Source of the DNA: Pseudomonadales bacterium
GTDB taxonomy: Bacteria > Pseudomonadota > Gammaproteobacteria > Pseudomonadales > Ketobacteraceae
Assembly: GCA_002708905.1 (NCBI GenBank)
Contig: PAPM01000047.1
Location: 62,001-126,000, forward strand
DNA: 64,000 nt
Direction: 5' to 3'
In this document: positions 46,617 through 56,004 of the stretch, one piece after another
Position numbering within the stretch: the first letter of the stretch is position 1
Layout of the letters: every line of letters begins with the position of its first letter
Translations under genes and position numbers: made by a program
The notes under the pieces: model-generated
The model's input: only the letters and a program-made list of their open reading frames with translations
What the model was told of the DNA's origin: nothing
Databases searched by the model: none

Positions 46617-47678
46617 ATGTCTACTCACCGGATTATGGACAAATGCCACCGCCGTCGCCCCAAGCGCGAAGTTCGCCCCGCCAAAGAAGGCGATGAGAAC
46701 CTGGGCATTCTAAAGCTTTTGCCAGGCAAATGGGCAAGTACAGACACGGGCTGGAATATGATTGCCCTGCCAACCGAGGGACCCAAGTTCAGCTACCGTC
46801 TGCTGATGAATCAGTACCGCGAAACCCTGGAATTTCTTGAGGTGGATGACAACATTCCCAATCGGGGCATTCTGCGCAATGATCCCAATAAAGATGAAGA
46901 AGACAACAACCCGGATCAGTTTCTGATTGGTTTGGATTACAAACAAATCATTACTCAGGTGGCGGCAGAAGACAAAATGATTGCCATCAATGAGGACGGC
47001 ACAGAAGATATCGTAGAAAGCGGATTGAAAGGCGAAGTGCCATCCACCATTCACCACGAGCCAGGCTTGTTCCTGCATATGAAGGATGAACGTACGAATA
47101 AAGTTGATATCGCCCGCTTAGCGACTATACCCCACGGTGATTCGGTGCTCGCACTGGGCACCAGCAAAGTCATAGAGGATCAGGATGCCTTAAAAAAATT
47201 CCGGATTCCCGGTATTAATGGTCTCCCCATCGGGGTCAATCCCACGCTGCCAACAGTCCCATCCGAGCTGCCCAGCTCGGGCAAACTGGGTTATCTGATG
47301 CCATACGCCTTTTACGTAGAGAAACCGTTCCGCGGCAACGTACCGGATAGTGTTGCCGGCTTCCCTGGGTTTAACCCAAGAGACCCCCACGACCTTCTCA
47401 ACTTTGCCAACAAAAACCTGGAATTCAAGCGCATCACACGCCTGACGTTCGACACTGAAATTGAAAGCGGTGGCATCGCCAATATTCCATTTGTGGTAAA
47501 ACAGGCTAATGCCGCCTCAATGAAATCCACTTTCTGGATTCAGGAGTTGGAAGGCAAATTACGAATGCAATACGTTCAGGTCGTAATGCTGGATTTCTTC
47601 CCCCGCTTTGACGGACTGCCCGGATTGATCCGTTGGCCCCACATCAGCATCAACACGCTGGAGAAAGTTTCTCACTAA
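46617..47678 (+). CDS. unknown protein with nitrobindin-like start
   Basis: The 353-residue protein has a basic N-terminus and then LLPGKWASTDTGWNMIALP, which resembles the G-x-W signature of heme-binding beta-barrels (nitrobindin/calycin type). The long beta-rich body contains TIHHEPGLFLHMKDE and, near the end, IPFVVKQANAASMKSTFWIQEL and MQYVQVVMLDFFPRFDGL, typical of a barrel wall. No signal peptide or membrane segment. The start follows AAGGAGAT. It stands alone between pdxH and glpD. I do not know its function. A heme-binding role is a guess from the signature. Confidence 0.65.
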   Translation: MSTHRIMDKCHRRRPKREVRPAKEGDENLGILKLLPGKWASTDTGWNMIALPTEGPKFSYRLLMNQYRETLEFLEVDDNIPNRGILRNDPNKDEEDNNPDQFLIGLDYKQIITQVAAEDKMIAINEDGTEDIVESGLKGEVPSTIHHEPGLFLHMKDERTNKVDIARLATIPHGDSVLALGTSKVIEDQDALKKFRIPGINGLPIGVNPTLPTVPSELPSSGKLGYLMPYAFYVEKPFRGNVPDSVAGFPGFNPRDPHDLLNFANKNLEFKRITRLTFDTEIESGGIANIPFVVKQANAASMKSTFWIQELEGKLRMQYVQVVMLDFFPRFDGLPGLIRWPHISINTLEKVSH

Positions 47679-47704
47679 CCTTGTCCATGGAATAGCTCAA
47701 CCAG

Positions 47705-47733
47705 CCCACCATAGTGCCGGCCACTATGGTGGG
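47705..47733. other. perfect 12-bp hairpin after the unknown gene
   Basis: CCCACCATAGTG-ccggc-CACTATGGTGGG. It lies 26 bp after the stop. No T-run follows, so it is not a typical terminator, but it could stabilise the 3' end. Within the 383-bp region before glpD (47679-48061) I see no gene; the right part holds the glpD control elements. Confidence 0.6.
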
Positions 47734-47968
47734 ACAACTCAAAATCCCCCGGCGTGCCTGGAAGCCTGGAACCACAGAACAACAACTTGCCATTAGCCGG
47801 CTGCGCCGTTAGCGACATGCCCTGCCTAACCATCTGATTCATATACCGAATTCAGCCTGCTCCAGGTTAAAGATCCAACATAATTTCAAATCACCGGGTT
47901 AGCTAATCAGAAATTATCCCTATCGAACAGATATCTAGGTTGTGGCTTATGGGCACTGTCACAAAATA

Positions 47969-47998
47969 TTCGTTTTATTTCCATTGCGAACATATTCG
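47969..47998. promoter_or_regulatory. GlpR-type half-sites upstream of glpD
   Basis: TTCG (47969), CGAA (47987) and TTCG (47995), with CGAA-CATA-TTCG as a perfect dyad, lie about 60-90 bp before the glpD start. Half-sites of the same type occur between glpK and glpR, which supports a shared regulator. Confidence 0.45.
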
Positions 47999-48061
47999 AA
48001 AACAAATACACTTAATTCAACCGTCGTATGAACCTATTTGATTGCAAAGGTGGTGATTTTC

Positions 48062-49672
48062 ATGCTCAACAAAATCCCCTTACCAACAGTGCAACCTGCT
48101 GAGAAAACCGTAGCAGCATCAGGCTGTTACGACCTGTTTATCGTAGGGGGTGGTATCAATGGGTGCGGCATTGCTGCTGAAGCCAGTGCTCGGGGACTCT
48201 CTGTGGGTCTTTGCGAACAGAATGACCTGGCCTCAGCAACGTCATCGGCCAGCAGCAAACTGATTCACGGCGGCTTGCGCTACCTTGAGCACTATGAATT
48301 TCGTCTGGTACGGGAAGCGTTGGCTGAACGGGAAGTTTTATTGCACAAAGCCCCCCATCTCATCAAACCACAACGGTTTGTGCTGCCCCATCGCCCCCAT
48401 CTGCGCCCAGCGTGGATGATTCGTATGGGATTGTTCATGTACGACCATCTGACCCGCAGAAACAAACTGCCCGGTTCGAAAGGTCTGCTGCTTGCGGATG
48501 CCGTCAACAACCCATTACAGGACGTGATCCACAAAGGGTTTGAATATTTCGACTGCAATGTGGATGACGCTCGCCTGGTCGTTACCAATGCCGTGGCGGC
48601 GCGGGAGCGTGGCGCAGATATACAGGTTCATACTCGCTGTCTGAACGCCATCCGTAAAAACGGACACTGGCAGATTACGCTGGAGCATCTGCCGAGCGGA
48701 ACACAGAGAACCTGCACTGCCAAGACCCTAGTCAACGCTGCAGGCCCCTGGGCACAGCGCTTTATCGAACACAGTCTGCAAGCTCAGTCTCCCCGCAAAA
48801 TCAGCCTGATTAAGGGCAGTCACCTGGTCACCCGTAAATTATATGAAGGTGACCAGGCCTACATTCTGCAGAACGAAGATCAGCGCATCGTGTTCGTTAT
48901 CCCCTACCAGGATGACTTCACTCTGATTGGCACCACGGACAAAGCCTACCAGGGCGATCCATCCGAGGTGGAAATGGATGCGGATGAAGAGCAGTACCTG
49001 TTGGATATCGTGAACCGGCATTTCAAACAGCCTATCAGCGGTGAAGATGTACTATGGCGTTTTTCCGGGGTACGCCCCCTGTGTGACGACGAATCCAGTT
49101 CTCCATCGGCGATGACCCGTGACTACACCCTGGAGCTGGAAACCGATTGCAACCAACAAGCGCCGTTGCTCAGCATATTTGGTGGCAAGATCACGACCTA
49201 TCGCCGCTTGGCTCAGGCGGCTATGAAATCCCTTGACGGGTTTTTGGAAACTCTGGGCTCCCCTGCTGAAGACACGAGTGTGCTGCCGGGTGGCGACATC
49301 GGGGAAACCGACTTCGACGTATGGGTTACGCTGGTACAACAACAGTATGAATGGCTGGATGGCAATACCTGCAGGCGCCTTTGTAATGCCTACGGAACCC
49401 GAATACATGCTTTGCTGCAGGGTTGCCGGTCTATAACCGATATGGGCACACACTTTGGTGCCGGCCTCTTTCAACGGGAAGTGGATTTCCTGATAGAACA
49501 AGAGTGGGCGAATTCGCTGGAGGACATCATCTGGCGTCGAAGCAAACTGGGCCTGCGTTTGAATGAACAGGAAAAGCTGGGCTTGCACGAATATCTTGTC
49601 AAAATCCATGAGCCGGTTTGCATTGATCATACTTGCAAGCTAGTAAATGAAGTTCTTAAACAAGCCGTTTGA
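48062..49672 (+). CDS. glpD: aerobic glycerol-3-phosphate dehydrogenase
   Basis: The 536-residue FAD protein begins with VGGGINGCGIAAEASARGLSV (FAD), then SSASSKLIHGGLRYLEHYEF, IKGSHLVTRKL and GTTDKAYQGDP. It oxidises glycerol-3-phosphate to dihydroxyacetone phosphate at the inner membrane and passes electrons to quinone. Start chosen at ATG 48062 with GGTGGTGA upstream; a start at 48038 is possible. It is encoded 3 kb from glpK. A terminator follows. Confidence 0.94.
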   Translation: MLNKIPLPTVQPAEKTVAASGCYDLFIVGGGINGCGIAAEASARGLSVGLCEQNDLASATSSASSKLIHGGLRYLEHYEFRLVREALAEREVLLHKAPHLIKPQRFVLPHRPHLRPAWMIRMGLFMYDHLTRRNKLPGSKGLLLADAVNNPLQDVIHKGFEYFDCNVDDARLVVTNAVAARERGADIQVHTRCLNAIRKNGHWQITLEHLPSGTQRTCTAKTLVNAAGPWAQRFIEHSLQAQSPRKISLIKGSHLVTRKLYEGDQAYILQNEDQRIVFVIPYQDDFTLIGTTDKAYQGDPSEVEMDADEEQYLLDIVNRHFKQPISGEDVLWRFSGVRPLCDDESSSPSAMTRDYTLELETDCNQQAPLLSIFGGKITTYRRLAQAAMKSLDGFLETLGSPAEDTSVLPGGDIGETDFDVWVTLVQQQYEWLDGNTCRRLCNAYGTRIHALLQGCRSITDMGTHFGAGLFQREVDFLIEQEWANSLEDIIWRRSKLGLRLNEQEKLGLHEYLVKIHEPVCIDHTCKLVNEVLKQAV

Positions 49673-49706
49673 CTCCAAACCTCACTTTTCTTTCTGGCTT
49701 GTTGTC

Positions 49707-49737
49707 GCCGGGCTACCCCTACAGCCCGGCATTTTTT
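49707..49737 (+). terminator. intrinsic terminator of glpD
   Basis: GCCGGGCT-acccctac-AGCCCGGC followed by ATTTTTT, 34 bp after the stop. Confidence 0.85.
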
Positions 49738-49758
49738 AACCCAACCTCAGCATGAAAT

Positions 49759-51498
49759 TCACACCTTGAACTGCTTAACCAAAGTAGCCATCGACTCCAT
49801 CTCCTGATTCATCCTGTTGATTTCTTCCTGGTTGTCTTCAGCATCATCCAGGTTAAGCCGAGAACTATTGGAAATGTTCTGGGTACTCTTGGCGATTTCC
49901 TGTGTGACCTGAGATTGCTCCTCAACCGCTGTAGCAATCTGGTTACTCATCTTATTGATGGTGGCCGCGTATTCCACCACGTGCTTTAACGTTTCATTTG
50001 CATCCATTGCGGTGTTAACGCAGACTTCAGAATTTTCCAGACCAACACCCACCGCAGAAACTACTTTTTGCGTCCCCGACGTAAGGTTTTCAATGATGCC
50101 CTGAATTTCACTGGTGGAGTTTTGGGTTCGCTGCGCAAGAGAACGCACCTCGTCTGCAACCACCGCGAACCCACGCCCTTGCTCACCAGCCCTGGCGGCC
50201 TCGATGGCGGCGTTCAACGCCAGTAAGTTGGTTTGTTCAGCGATGCCCCGAATCACTTCCAAAACCGACGCCACCTGAGTGCTAAACGCTTCCATTTGTT
50301 GTACTTCCACCTGCGTTTTCTGTAAGGCAGCTGATAGATCATTGATAGCGGCAATATTCTTAGACATCGACTCGTTGGCAGAAGCAGTGGTCTGTTCTGT
50401 CTTACTGGCCGCTTCAGAAGATTCATGAGCCCGCTCAGCCACACTTTTCACGGAATAGGACAATTCGTTTGCAGAGCTGGCCAGCATCTCTGTTTCTCGC
50501 AACTGTTCTTGCGATCGGCTTACCGTACATTCTACTTTGCCCTGCATAGCCGTTGAGTTGGAAAAGGCATTATTACTGGTGGAAATCACCTGCCTTACGG
50601 TTTCTGCGATTTTATCCACAAAGGTGTTATAGGCTTGGGAAAATCGAGCCAGCTCATGCTCCCCATGAACTTCCAGGTGATTGGTCAAATCGCCACTACC
50701 TTCGGATATGTCAGTCATTCTTGCCACAATATGCTGAAGTGGTTTTGTAATGGAACTGGAAATCACGAAGGAGACGGCAAAGATGATGGTCATGATGCCA
50801 ACGGCGATGACAAGCAGACTCCACAACCAATTGTAGAAAGCGACATCTTCATCTTCCCGGTAGATACCGGTCAGAACCACCCAATCCCACGGTTCAAAAT
50901 ACGCCGCATAAGACATCTTCAGTTCGGCGGCCTCCGGGATATTCGGTTCGTTCAGCTTGCGTATCGCCGGATATTTTGTCTGTGGCTCTATGTAAAGGTA
51001 GTACTCGAAAAAACCCGTGTAGGTATCGGGATACAGCTCATCCAGAATTGCCAGTGAGGTGTAGATTTTGTCCCAACCCAATCGACTTGCCAGGCCCTCC
51101 TGAATTTTATTGTTCAAAGCAACGGACCTTTGAATTTCCTCCTCGGTATCATCTGAATAGAGGATCTCCACGTAGGGGTGCGAGATAATAAGATCGTGAG
51201 TGCGGTTGTACATGTAGAAATAGTTTCGCGGCCCAAGCGCCATACTATTAATTGCTTTTTTCGCAAGCATACGCGCCTCAACCGGTTCCAAGGTTCCATC
51301 CTGGGCGGCTTTATAGTAAAAATCCAGAGTGTTAAGGGCTGACTGAGTAAGTTTCACATATTCGGATTTTTTTAAGTCAAGAAACTGCTGCTGAGCTTTG
51401 TTTACTGAGAGTCCGGCCAACAGTGCTAAACCAACCAAACACAAACCGACCAGCAACCAAATTCGCTGCCTGATCAACAATCGTTGCATAATGTTCAT
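49759..51498 (-). CDS. Cache-domain methyl-accepting chemotaxis protein
   Basis: The 579-residue receptor has a membrane segment (about 13-30), an extracytoplasmic single-Cache domain (about 35-215, with [17 protein letters not shown] and [15 protein letters not shown]), a second membrane segment (about 225-245), a HAMP region (about 247-300) and the signalling domain with tip [20 protein letters not shown]. The Cache type often senses small organic acids or amines. The adjacent glpD and metR genes give no firm hint of the ligand. Confidence 0.92.
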   Translation of the reverse strand: MNIMQRLLIRQRIWLLVGLCLVGLALLAGLSVNKAQQQFLDLKKSEYVKLTQSALNTLDFYYKAAQDGTLEPVEARMLAKKAINSMALGPRNYFYMYNRTHDLIISHPYVEILYSDDTEEEIQRSVALNNKIQEGLASRLGWDKIYTSLAILDELYPDTYTGFFEYYLYIEPQTKYPAIRKLNEPNIPEAAELKMSYAAYFEPWDWVVLTGIYREDEDVAFYNWLWSLLVIAVGIMTIIFAVSFVISSSITKPLQHIVARMTDISEGSGDLTNHLEVHGEHELARFSQAYNTFVDKIAETVRQVISTSNNAFSNSTAMQGKVECTVSRSQEQLRETEMLASSANELSYSVKSVAERAHESSEAASKTEQTTASANESMSKNIAAINDLSAALQKTQVEVQQMEAFSTQVASVLEVIRGIAEQTNLLALNAAIEAARAGEQGRGFAVVADEVRSLAQRTQNSTSEIQGIIENLTSGTQKVVSAVGVGLENSEVCVNTAMDANETLKHVVEYAATINKMSNQIATAVEEQSQVTQEIAKSTQNISNSSRLNLDDAEDNQEEINRMNQEMESMATLVKQFKV

Positions 51499-51645
51499 TT
51501 AAGCTGCTCTCATTGTTCTATTAGCAATAACTAAGATTAGTCGACGCATCAAGGAAGGGTAGATTTTTGTGACAAGCGTCAAAAAATAGGGCTAAATGAG
51601 ATAGGCTAGCATTACTGGTTTTCGGCAAATTTTTTGGACCACAAC

Positions 51646-52578
51646 ATGGCACGAATTGAAATCAAACATCTTCGCACCCTGGTTGCACTGAGGGATTGCG
51701 GTACGCTGGTAGACGCGGCCCAACAGGTGCACCTGACCCAGTCCGCCCTGTCACATCAATTAAAAGAATTGGAAGATCGTTTGGGTCAGCCTGTGGTTGT
51801 CCGCAAATCCAAACCCCTGAAGTTCACCAAAGGTGGAGAACGATTGCTGCAGCTGGCGGATCAGGTGCTTCCGGCGGTGGAGCAGGCCGAACAGGACATC
51901 GTACGATTGGCAGAAGGCAAACAAGGACGCCTGCACATAGCCATCGAATGCCATAGTTGCTTTGACTGGCTGATGCCTACCATTGACGAATACCGGGAAG
52001 ACTGGCCTGAGGTTGAAATCGACCTGATCAGTGGTTTCAATTTCGATCCCCTGCCTGCCTTGGCACGGGCGGAACTGGATCTGGTGATCACGTCAGACCC
52101 TCAGAACCTGCCGGGGATTCGCTACCTGCCATTGTTTCAATACGAAGCGCTGCTGTGTGTAGCCAAGAATCACCCGTTGGCAAAAAAGTCGATCATCGTC
52201 CCCCACGACCTGTCTGACCAAACCCTGATTACCTACCCGGTGGAACATTCGCGCCTGGATATTTTCAAGTATTTTTTGCTACCAGCCAATGTGATGCCCG
52301 CCCATACCCGAACTGCTGAACTTACCATTATGATTATCCAGTTGGTGGCCTCAGGCCGTGGAGTTTGCGCATTACCAAATTGGGGTATTACCGATTATCT
52401 GGAAAAGGGATATGTGATTGCGCGGTCACTGGGGGAGGACGGTATCTGGGCAAATTTGTACGCAGCCATTCGTGATGACCAGGCCGACGCTCCCTACATG
52501 GAAGAGTTCATCAATACCGCGCGCATTTGCAGCCATCAAAATCTACGCGGCATCCTGTCGGTGGAAGAGACCGCTTAA
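51646..52578 (+). CDS. metR: MetR-type LysR regulator
   Basis: The 310-residue protein has a LysR helix-turn-helix (AAQQVHLTQSALSHQLKELEDRLGQ) and the MetR hallmarks: RKSKPLKFT, LHIAIECHSCFDWLMP and LVITSDP. It matches E. coli MetR along its length. MetR uses homocysteine to regulate methionine genes such as metE and metH. Start at ATG 51646, 4 codons inside a frame that begins with TTG. No met gene is adjacent. Confidence 0.85.
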   Translation: MARIEIKHLRTLVALRDCGTLVDAAQQVHLTQSALSHQLKELEDRLGQPVVVRKSKPLKFTKGGERLLQLADQVLPAVEQAEQDIVRLAEGKQGRLHIAIECHSCFDWLMPTIDEYREDWPEVEIDLISGFNFDPLPALARAELDLVITSDPQNLPGIRYLPLFQYEALLCVAKNHPLAKKSIIVPHDLSDQTLITYPVEHSRLDIFKYFLLPANVMPAHTRTAELTIMIIQLVASGRGVCALPNWGITDYLEKGYVIARSLGEDGIWANLYAAIRDDQADAPYMEEFINTARICSHQNLRGILSVEETA

Positions 52579-54200
52579 TTGGATTCCCGCAAACTCTGTA
52601 ACCGGGGCCACAGGAAACTGAATTTGGCCCCGCCTAATTCGCTCTCGCCCACTCGCACCCGCCCACCGTGCCAATACGCTATGCGGTTTACGATGGACAG
52701 CCCCAAACCATAACCGCCGGATGCGCGAGTACGGCTGTCATCCAGACGGGTAAACGGCTGAAACACTCGCTTGCGATCCGATTCTGGAATACCGGGGCCG
52801 TCATCATGCACGTCGATTCGAAACACATCCCCCATGGCGGAGAAGGTGATTTCCACTCGCCCCTGTGCATAGCGCAGGGCGTTACCCACCAGATTCTGCA
52901 CCACCCGATGAATATAACGTTCTTCACCTTCGGCATAACAGCGTTCTTCCGGCAGATCCGGAGCCACATAAACCACAACCTTATCCCCGGACAGCGCCTT
53001 ACTCTCCTGTTCCACCCGGCGCATCAGCGCATCCAGGTCGATCATGACAAAGTCCAGAACCGGCGTGCCTTCCTCCAACTTGGAATAAGTGAGAATCTCA
53101 TCGATCAACTTATCCAGCTGCTCGATGTCCAGATCGATCAAATCCACCTGGCGCAGACGCTGCTCATCATTCTCGGCATCCATCAACATCTCAAGCCCGA
53201 AACGAATGCGCGCCACCGGTGTACGCAATTCGTGGGACACCGCGCGGGTAAGTTCTTTCTGGGAATTCAACAGTCTCTGTATGTGCTCGGTCATGCCATT
53301 GAGCGTACCTGCCAACTGGCCGATAGCATCCGAGCCTTCCACCGGCGCCCGGGCGTTGAGATCCCCACCGCGAATCCTTAACACGGCCTTTTCCAGGCCG
53401 GAAAGACGGTTCTCCAAGGGTTTCACCAACAGATACACCGCGAAACCAACCAGCCCCAACGCAATGACTACCATCACCGCCATTAACTCAAAGGGGTACC
53501 AGTTGAACATATTCTGCGGCCCCAACTGCAATACTTCGCCGGTTTCATTCAACAGTTTGTAAGCGGTGATCTGGGTGTTGTTACCACGATTACCCGCAAA
53601 GTTGGCGACCGCCTGTTCCTCATTGAACAGCCGGTGCTTTTTGTCATCGTCCAGCTTGACTTCAAAAGGGGCAATTCTGAGAACGGGAAAACCAAAGGTC
53701 TTGTTGATTTGTGCCAGGCGGGCGTTCCACTCATTAACCGGGTAGCGGGACAGGTACTGGGCAATGAGTTCAGCCATACCGCGCCCCTGTTGCTCGGTGA
53801 GGTACTCACCTTTTGCCACCAGGTAACGGGTACCTTCACGATAAGGAATGGCCACGATGGCTTCCCCTTCCCGGTTGAACTCATCCACCACCCGCAGGAC
53901 TACCTTATTGTCCCTGAGCTCTTCCTTTTGGGCATTGGTCAGATCAATCTGATCGAGGCTCAGCAGAGACATACGGGAATCCAGCATATGTCCCACTTCC
54001 TGCACCCAACGCTCCCGATAATCTTCGGGTTGGCTGGCCGTAAGGTCTGCAATCAGCTGTACCGGTCCGGTAATGAGGGCACTACGATAATATTGCAGGC
54101 GGAAAAAATTGATCGCTTCCAGGGCAACGTAAAATGCGACACCAATTACGAGGCAAACTACCACCATGCCGCCGTAAATTCGCAAAAAAATACTGTTCAA
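52575..54200 (-). CDS. rstB: sensor histidine kinase, RstB-like
   Basis: The 541-residue protein has an N-terminal membrane segment (about 10-30), a periplasmic domain (about 31-240), a second segment (about 245-265), HAMP (about 266-320), HisKA (RAVSHELRTPVARIRFGLEML) and HATPase (VVQNLVGNALRYA, DDGPGIPES, SGGYGLGLSIV). It phosphorylates the response regulator encoded just upstream (gap 35 bp). It starts at TTG 54198-54200. The resemblance to RstB rests on layout and partner and is moderate. Confidence 0.85.
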   Translation of the reverse strand: MNSIFLRIYGGMVVVCLVIGVAFYVALEAINFFRLQYYRSALITGPVQLIADLTASQPEDYRERWVQEVGHMLDSRMSLLSLDQIDLTNAQKEELRDNKVVLRVVDEFNREGEAIVAIPYREGTRYLVAKGEYLTEQQGRGMAELIAQYLSRYPVNEWNARLAQINKTFGFPVLRIAPFEVKLDDDKKHRLFNEEQAVANFAGNRGNNTQITAYKLLNETGEVLQLGPQNMFNWYPFELMAVMVVIALGLVGFAVYLLVKPLENRLSGLEKAVLRIRGGDLNARAPVEGSDAIGQLAGTLNGMTEHIQRLLNSQKELTRAVSHELRTPVARIRFGLEMLMDAENDEQRLRQVDLIDLDIEQLDKLIDEILTYSKLEEGTPVLDFVMIDLDALMRRVEQESKALSGDKVVVYVAPDLPEERCYAEGEERYIHRVVQNLVGNALRYAQGRVEITFSAMGDVFRIDVHDDGPGIPESDRKRVFQPFTRLDDSRTRASGGYGLGLSIVNRIAYWHGGRVRVGESELGGAKFSFLWPRLQSLRESN

Positions 54201-54235
54201 AGGGCTTAACCTTTACCGCCTGCCGCACCTGTGAA

Positions 54236-54976
54236 TCAGGTGAGGTCTCTTACAAACAAATATCCCTTGCTGCGCACCGTTTTAATACGGCGAGGATTCA
54301 TTGGATCATCTCCGACTTTGGGGCGGATCCTGGATACACGCACATCGATGGAACGATCCTGCCCGTCATACTGGATGCCACGCAAACGCTCAAAAATCTC
54401 TTCGCGGGACAGAATGGTGCCGGCGTTGGACGCCAACAACCACAACAAATCATATTCTGCGCTGGTCAGGTCCACAGCGGTGCCACCCAACCACACCTCG
54501 CGGGCACTGTTGTCAATTACCAGGTCACCGAACTCCAAACGGTTCTGAGTGGACTCTGAAGTATTTTTCTCCTGCTGGCCGTCACCACTGTCGGCTCTGC
54601 GCAGCAAAGCCCGAATTCGCGCCAGCAAAACACGCGGTTTGACTGGCTTGGCGACGTAGTCGTCCGCCCCCATTTCGAGCCCCAGCACCTGGTCAACGTC
54701 ATCGGTGCGCGCAGTGAGCATCAGGATAGGCTTGCGGAACTTGTCGCGTACGCTTTTACACACTTCCAGACCATCCGCTCCCGGCAGCATCAAATCCAGC
54801 ACCACCATATCCGGCTGGCGATCAATGATGGCACTGATCGCCACGTTGCCATCCCCAATGACCTCAATTCTCAATCCATTGCCGCGGAGATACTCCGCCG
54901 TCAACTCCGCCAGACGTTCGTCATCTTCGACGATAATCACATAGGGCTGGCTGTTTTCTGTGGTATCTGTGCGCAT
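54236..54976 (-). CDS. rstA: OmpR-family response regulator, RstA-like
   Basis: The 246-residue protein has a REC domain (DDE near 18-20, phospho-acceptor D61 in VVLDLMLPG, Lys in VAKPVKP) and a C-terminal winged helix (about 145-240, LTSAEYDLLWLLASNAG, RSIDVRVSRIRPK, TVRSKGYLF). It is the partner of the kinase that follows. It acts as DNA-binding regulator in the cytoplasm. Gene order regulator-kinase is usual. Confidence 0.9.
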   Translation of the reverse strand: MRTDTTENSQPYVIIVEDDERLAELTAEYLRGNGLRIEVIGDGNVAISAIIDRQPDMVVLDLMLPGADGLEVCKSVRDKFRKPILMLTARTDDVDQVLGLEMGADDYVAKPVKPRVLLARIRALLRRADSGDGQQEKNTSESTQNRLEFGDLVIDNSAREVWLGGTAVDLTSAEYDLLWLLASNAGTILSREEIFERLRGIQYDGQDRSIDVRVSRIRPKVGDDPMNPRRIKTVRSKGYLFVRDLT

Positions 54977-55172
54977 GGGCTGCGACCTCTTGAACCTGGC
55001 TATGTCTATAAAAATATTATGTTTTTTTAACGACTTACATACAAAGATAGGTTGTATACGACATCTGCGCCAGTTTTATCAAGCGCATCGTTCAAATTTT
55101 GTAGCATAGGTTATAACAGCAGCCTCTAAATGAGCTAGGTAAAATTTTCAATCCTCACAGCTACCCCACATT

Positions 55173-55181
55173 TTATCCACA
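55173..55181 (+). promoter_or_regulatory. perfect DnaA box
   Basis: TTATCCACA is the consensus DnaA-binding 9-mer; TTTTCCACT (7 of 9) follows 3 bases later. One strong and one weak site are not an origin, but they could link a nearby promoter to DnaA. Confidence 0.4.
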
Positions 55182-55202
55182 GCTTTTCCACTGAAAGTCG
55201 CC

Positions 55203-55250
55203 TTGATAACCCCCATATAGCGCACTATCTTGTAGTGTACTGGTTATCAA
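55203..55250 (+). promoter_or_regulatory. promoter inside a nested inverted repeat
   Basis: TTGATA (55203-55208), a 17-base spacer and TATCTT (55226-55231) make a promoter. The same interval is bounded by the perfect arms TTGATAACC (55203-55211) and GGTTATCAA (55242-55250), with an inner CACTA/TAGTG pair. A regulator would cover the -35 and the start site. Confidence 0.45.
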
Positions 55251-55367
55251 ATAACTAGATATTGTATCTGTCTCCCTACTCTCTCGTTCAACAGAGAATA
55301 ACTATAACAACTGAAAACCGCGCTAATCCTATCCCCGCATCGTCCCCGCGATGGCGGGGATTTTTTT
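55238..55367 (+). ncRNA. candidate small RNA between rstA and tag
   Basis: The 446-bp region between rstA and tag contains no convincing gene. From the promoter at 55203-55231 a transcript of about 130 nt would run to the terminator at 55331-55367. It has an AGATA-TTG-TATCT dyad (55257-55269) and a C/U-rich stretch TCTCCCTACTCTCTC that could pair with ribosome-binding sites. The terminator is well separated from the tag start, so it does not belong to tag. The candidate rests on promoter plus terminator only. Confidence 0.4.
55331..55367 (+). terminator. intrinsic terminator without an annotated gene
   Basis: ATCCCCGC-ATCG pairs with CGAT-GGCGGGGAT (one bulge) and is followed by seven T. It lies 55 bp upstream of tag and no plus-strand ORF precedes it. 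Confidence 0.85.
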
Positions 55368-55422
55368 CTGTTTGGCTTTATTTTCGCTATGATGCTGGCT
55401 CGGCTTCGGGATGAGAGGTGGT

Positions 55423-56004
55423 ATGAACATAAAGCGCTGTGACTGGTGTGGCGACGACGAACTATACCAGCAGTATCATGATAACGAATGGGGTGTTCCC
55501 TGTTACGATGATGCCACCCTGTTTGAATTTCTCCTGCTGGAAGGCGCCCAGGCGGGTTTAAGCTGGATTACCATATTAAGAAAACGGGAAAACTACAGGG
55601 CCGCCTTCGATCAGTTCAATCCGGAGAAGATTGCCCGTTACACACCCGCAAAAATCGAAAAATTACTGACTAACCCAGGTATCGTGCGCAACCGTCTGAA
55701 AGTGGAAAGTAGCGTGCGCAACGCCAAGGCGTTTTTGAACATTCTAGAGCGCGAGTCCTCTTTTTCGGACTACATCTGGCAATTTGTTGAAGGTAAACCG
55801 ATTCAAAATCGGTGGAAAACCATGAAGCAGGTGCCTGCTTTTACCGCTGAGTCTGACCGCATGAGTAAACAGTTGAAAAAAGATGGTTTTAATTTTGTAG
55901 GTAGCACCATTTGCTACGCCTACATGCAGTCGATGGGGATGGTGAACGATCATCTGACAAGTTGCTACCGCCATAAGGAGTGCGCTGTTGCCGCCCGAAC
56001 CTAA
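55423..56004 (+). CDS. tag: 3-methyladenine DNA glycosylase I
   Basis: The 193-residue protein matches E. coli Tag: RCDWCGDDELYQQYHDNEWG at the N-terminus (Cys and His zinc ligands), EGAQAGLSWITILRKRENYRAAF in the helix-hairpin-helix region, NFVGSTICYAYMQSMGMVNDH, and a Cys-containing end (TSCYRH). It removes 3-methyladenine from alkylated DNA. Start at ATG 55423 with GAGGTGG upstream; the frame continues 4 codons further. The stop overlaps the next gene. Confidence 0.94.
   Translation: MNIKRCDWCGDDELYQQYHDNEWGVPCYDDATLFEFLLLEGAQAGLSWITILRKRENYRAAFDQFNPEKIARYTPAKIEKLLTNPGIVRNRLKVESSVRNAKAFLNILERESSFSDYIWQFVEGKPIQNRWKTMKQVPAFTAESDRMSKQLKKDGFNFVGSTICYAYMQSMGMVNDHLTSCYRHKECAVAART

Noticed and set aside
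55141..55260. Origin of replication near the DnaA box
   Set aside because: Only one perfect box, no AT-rich repeat array, no dnaA or related genes.
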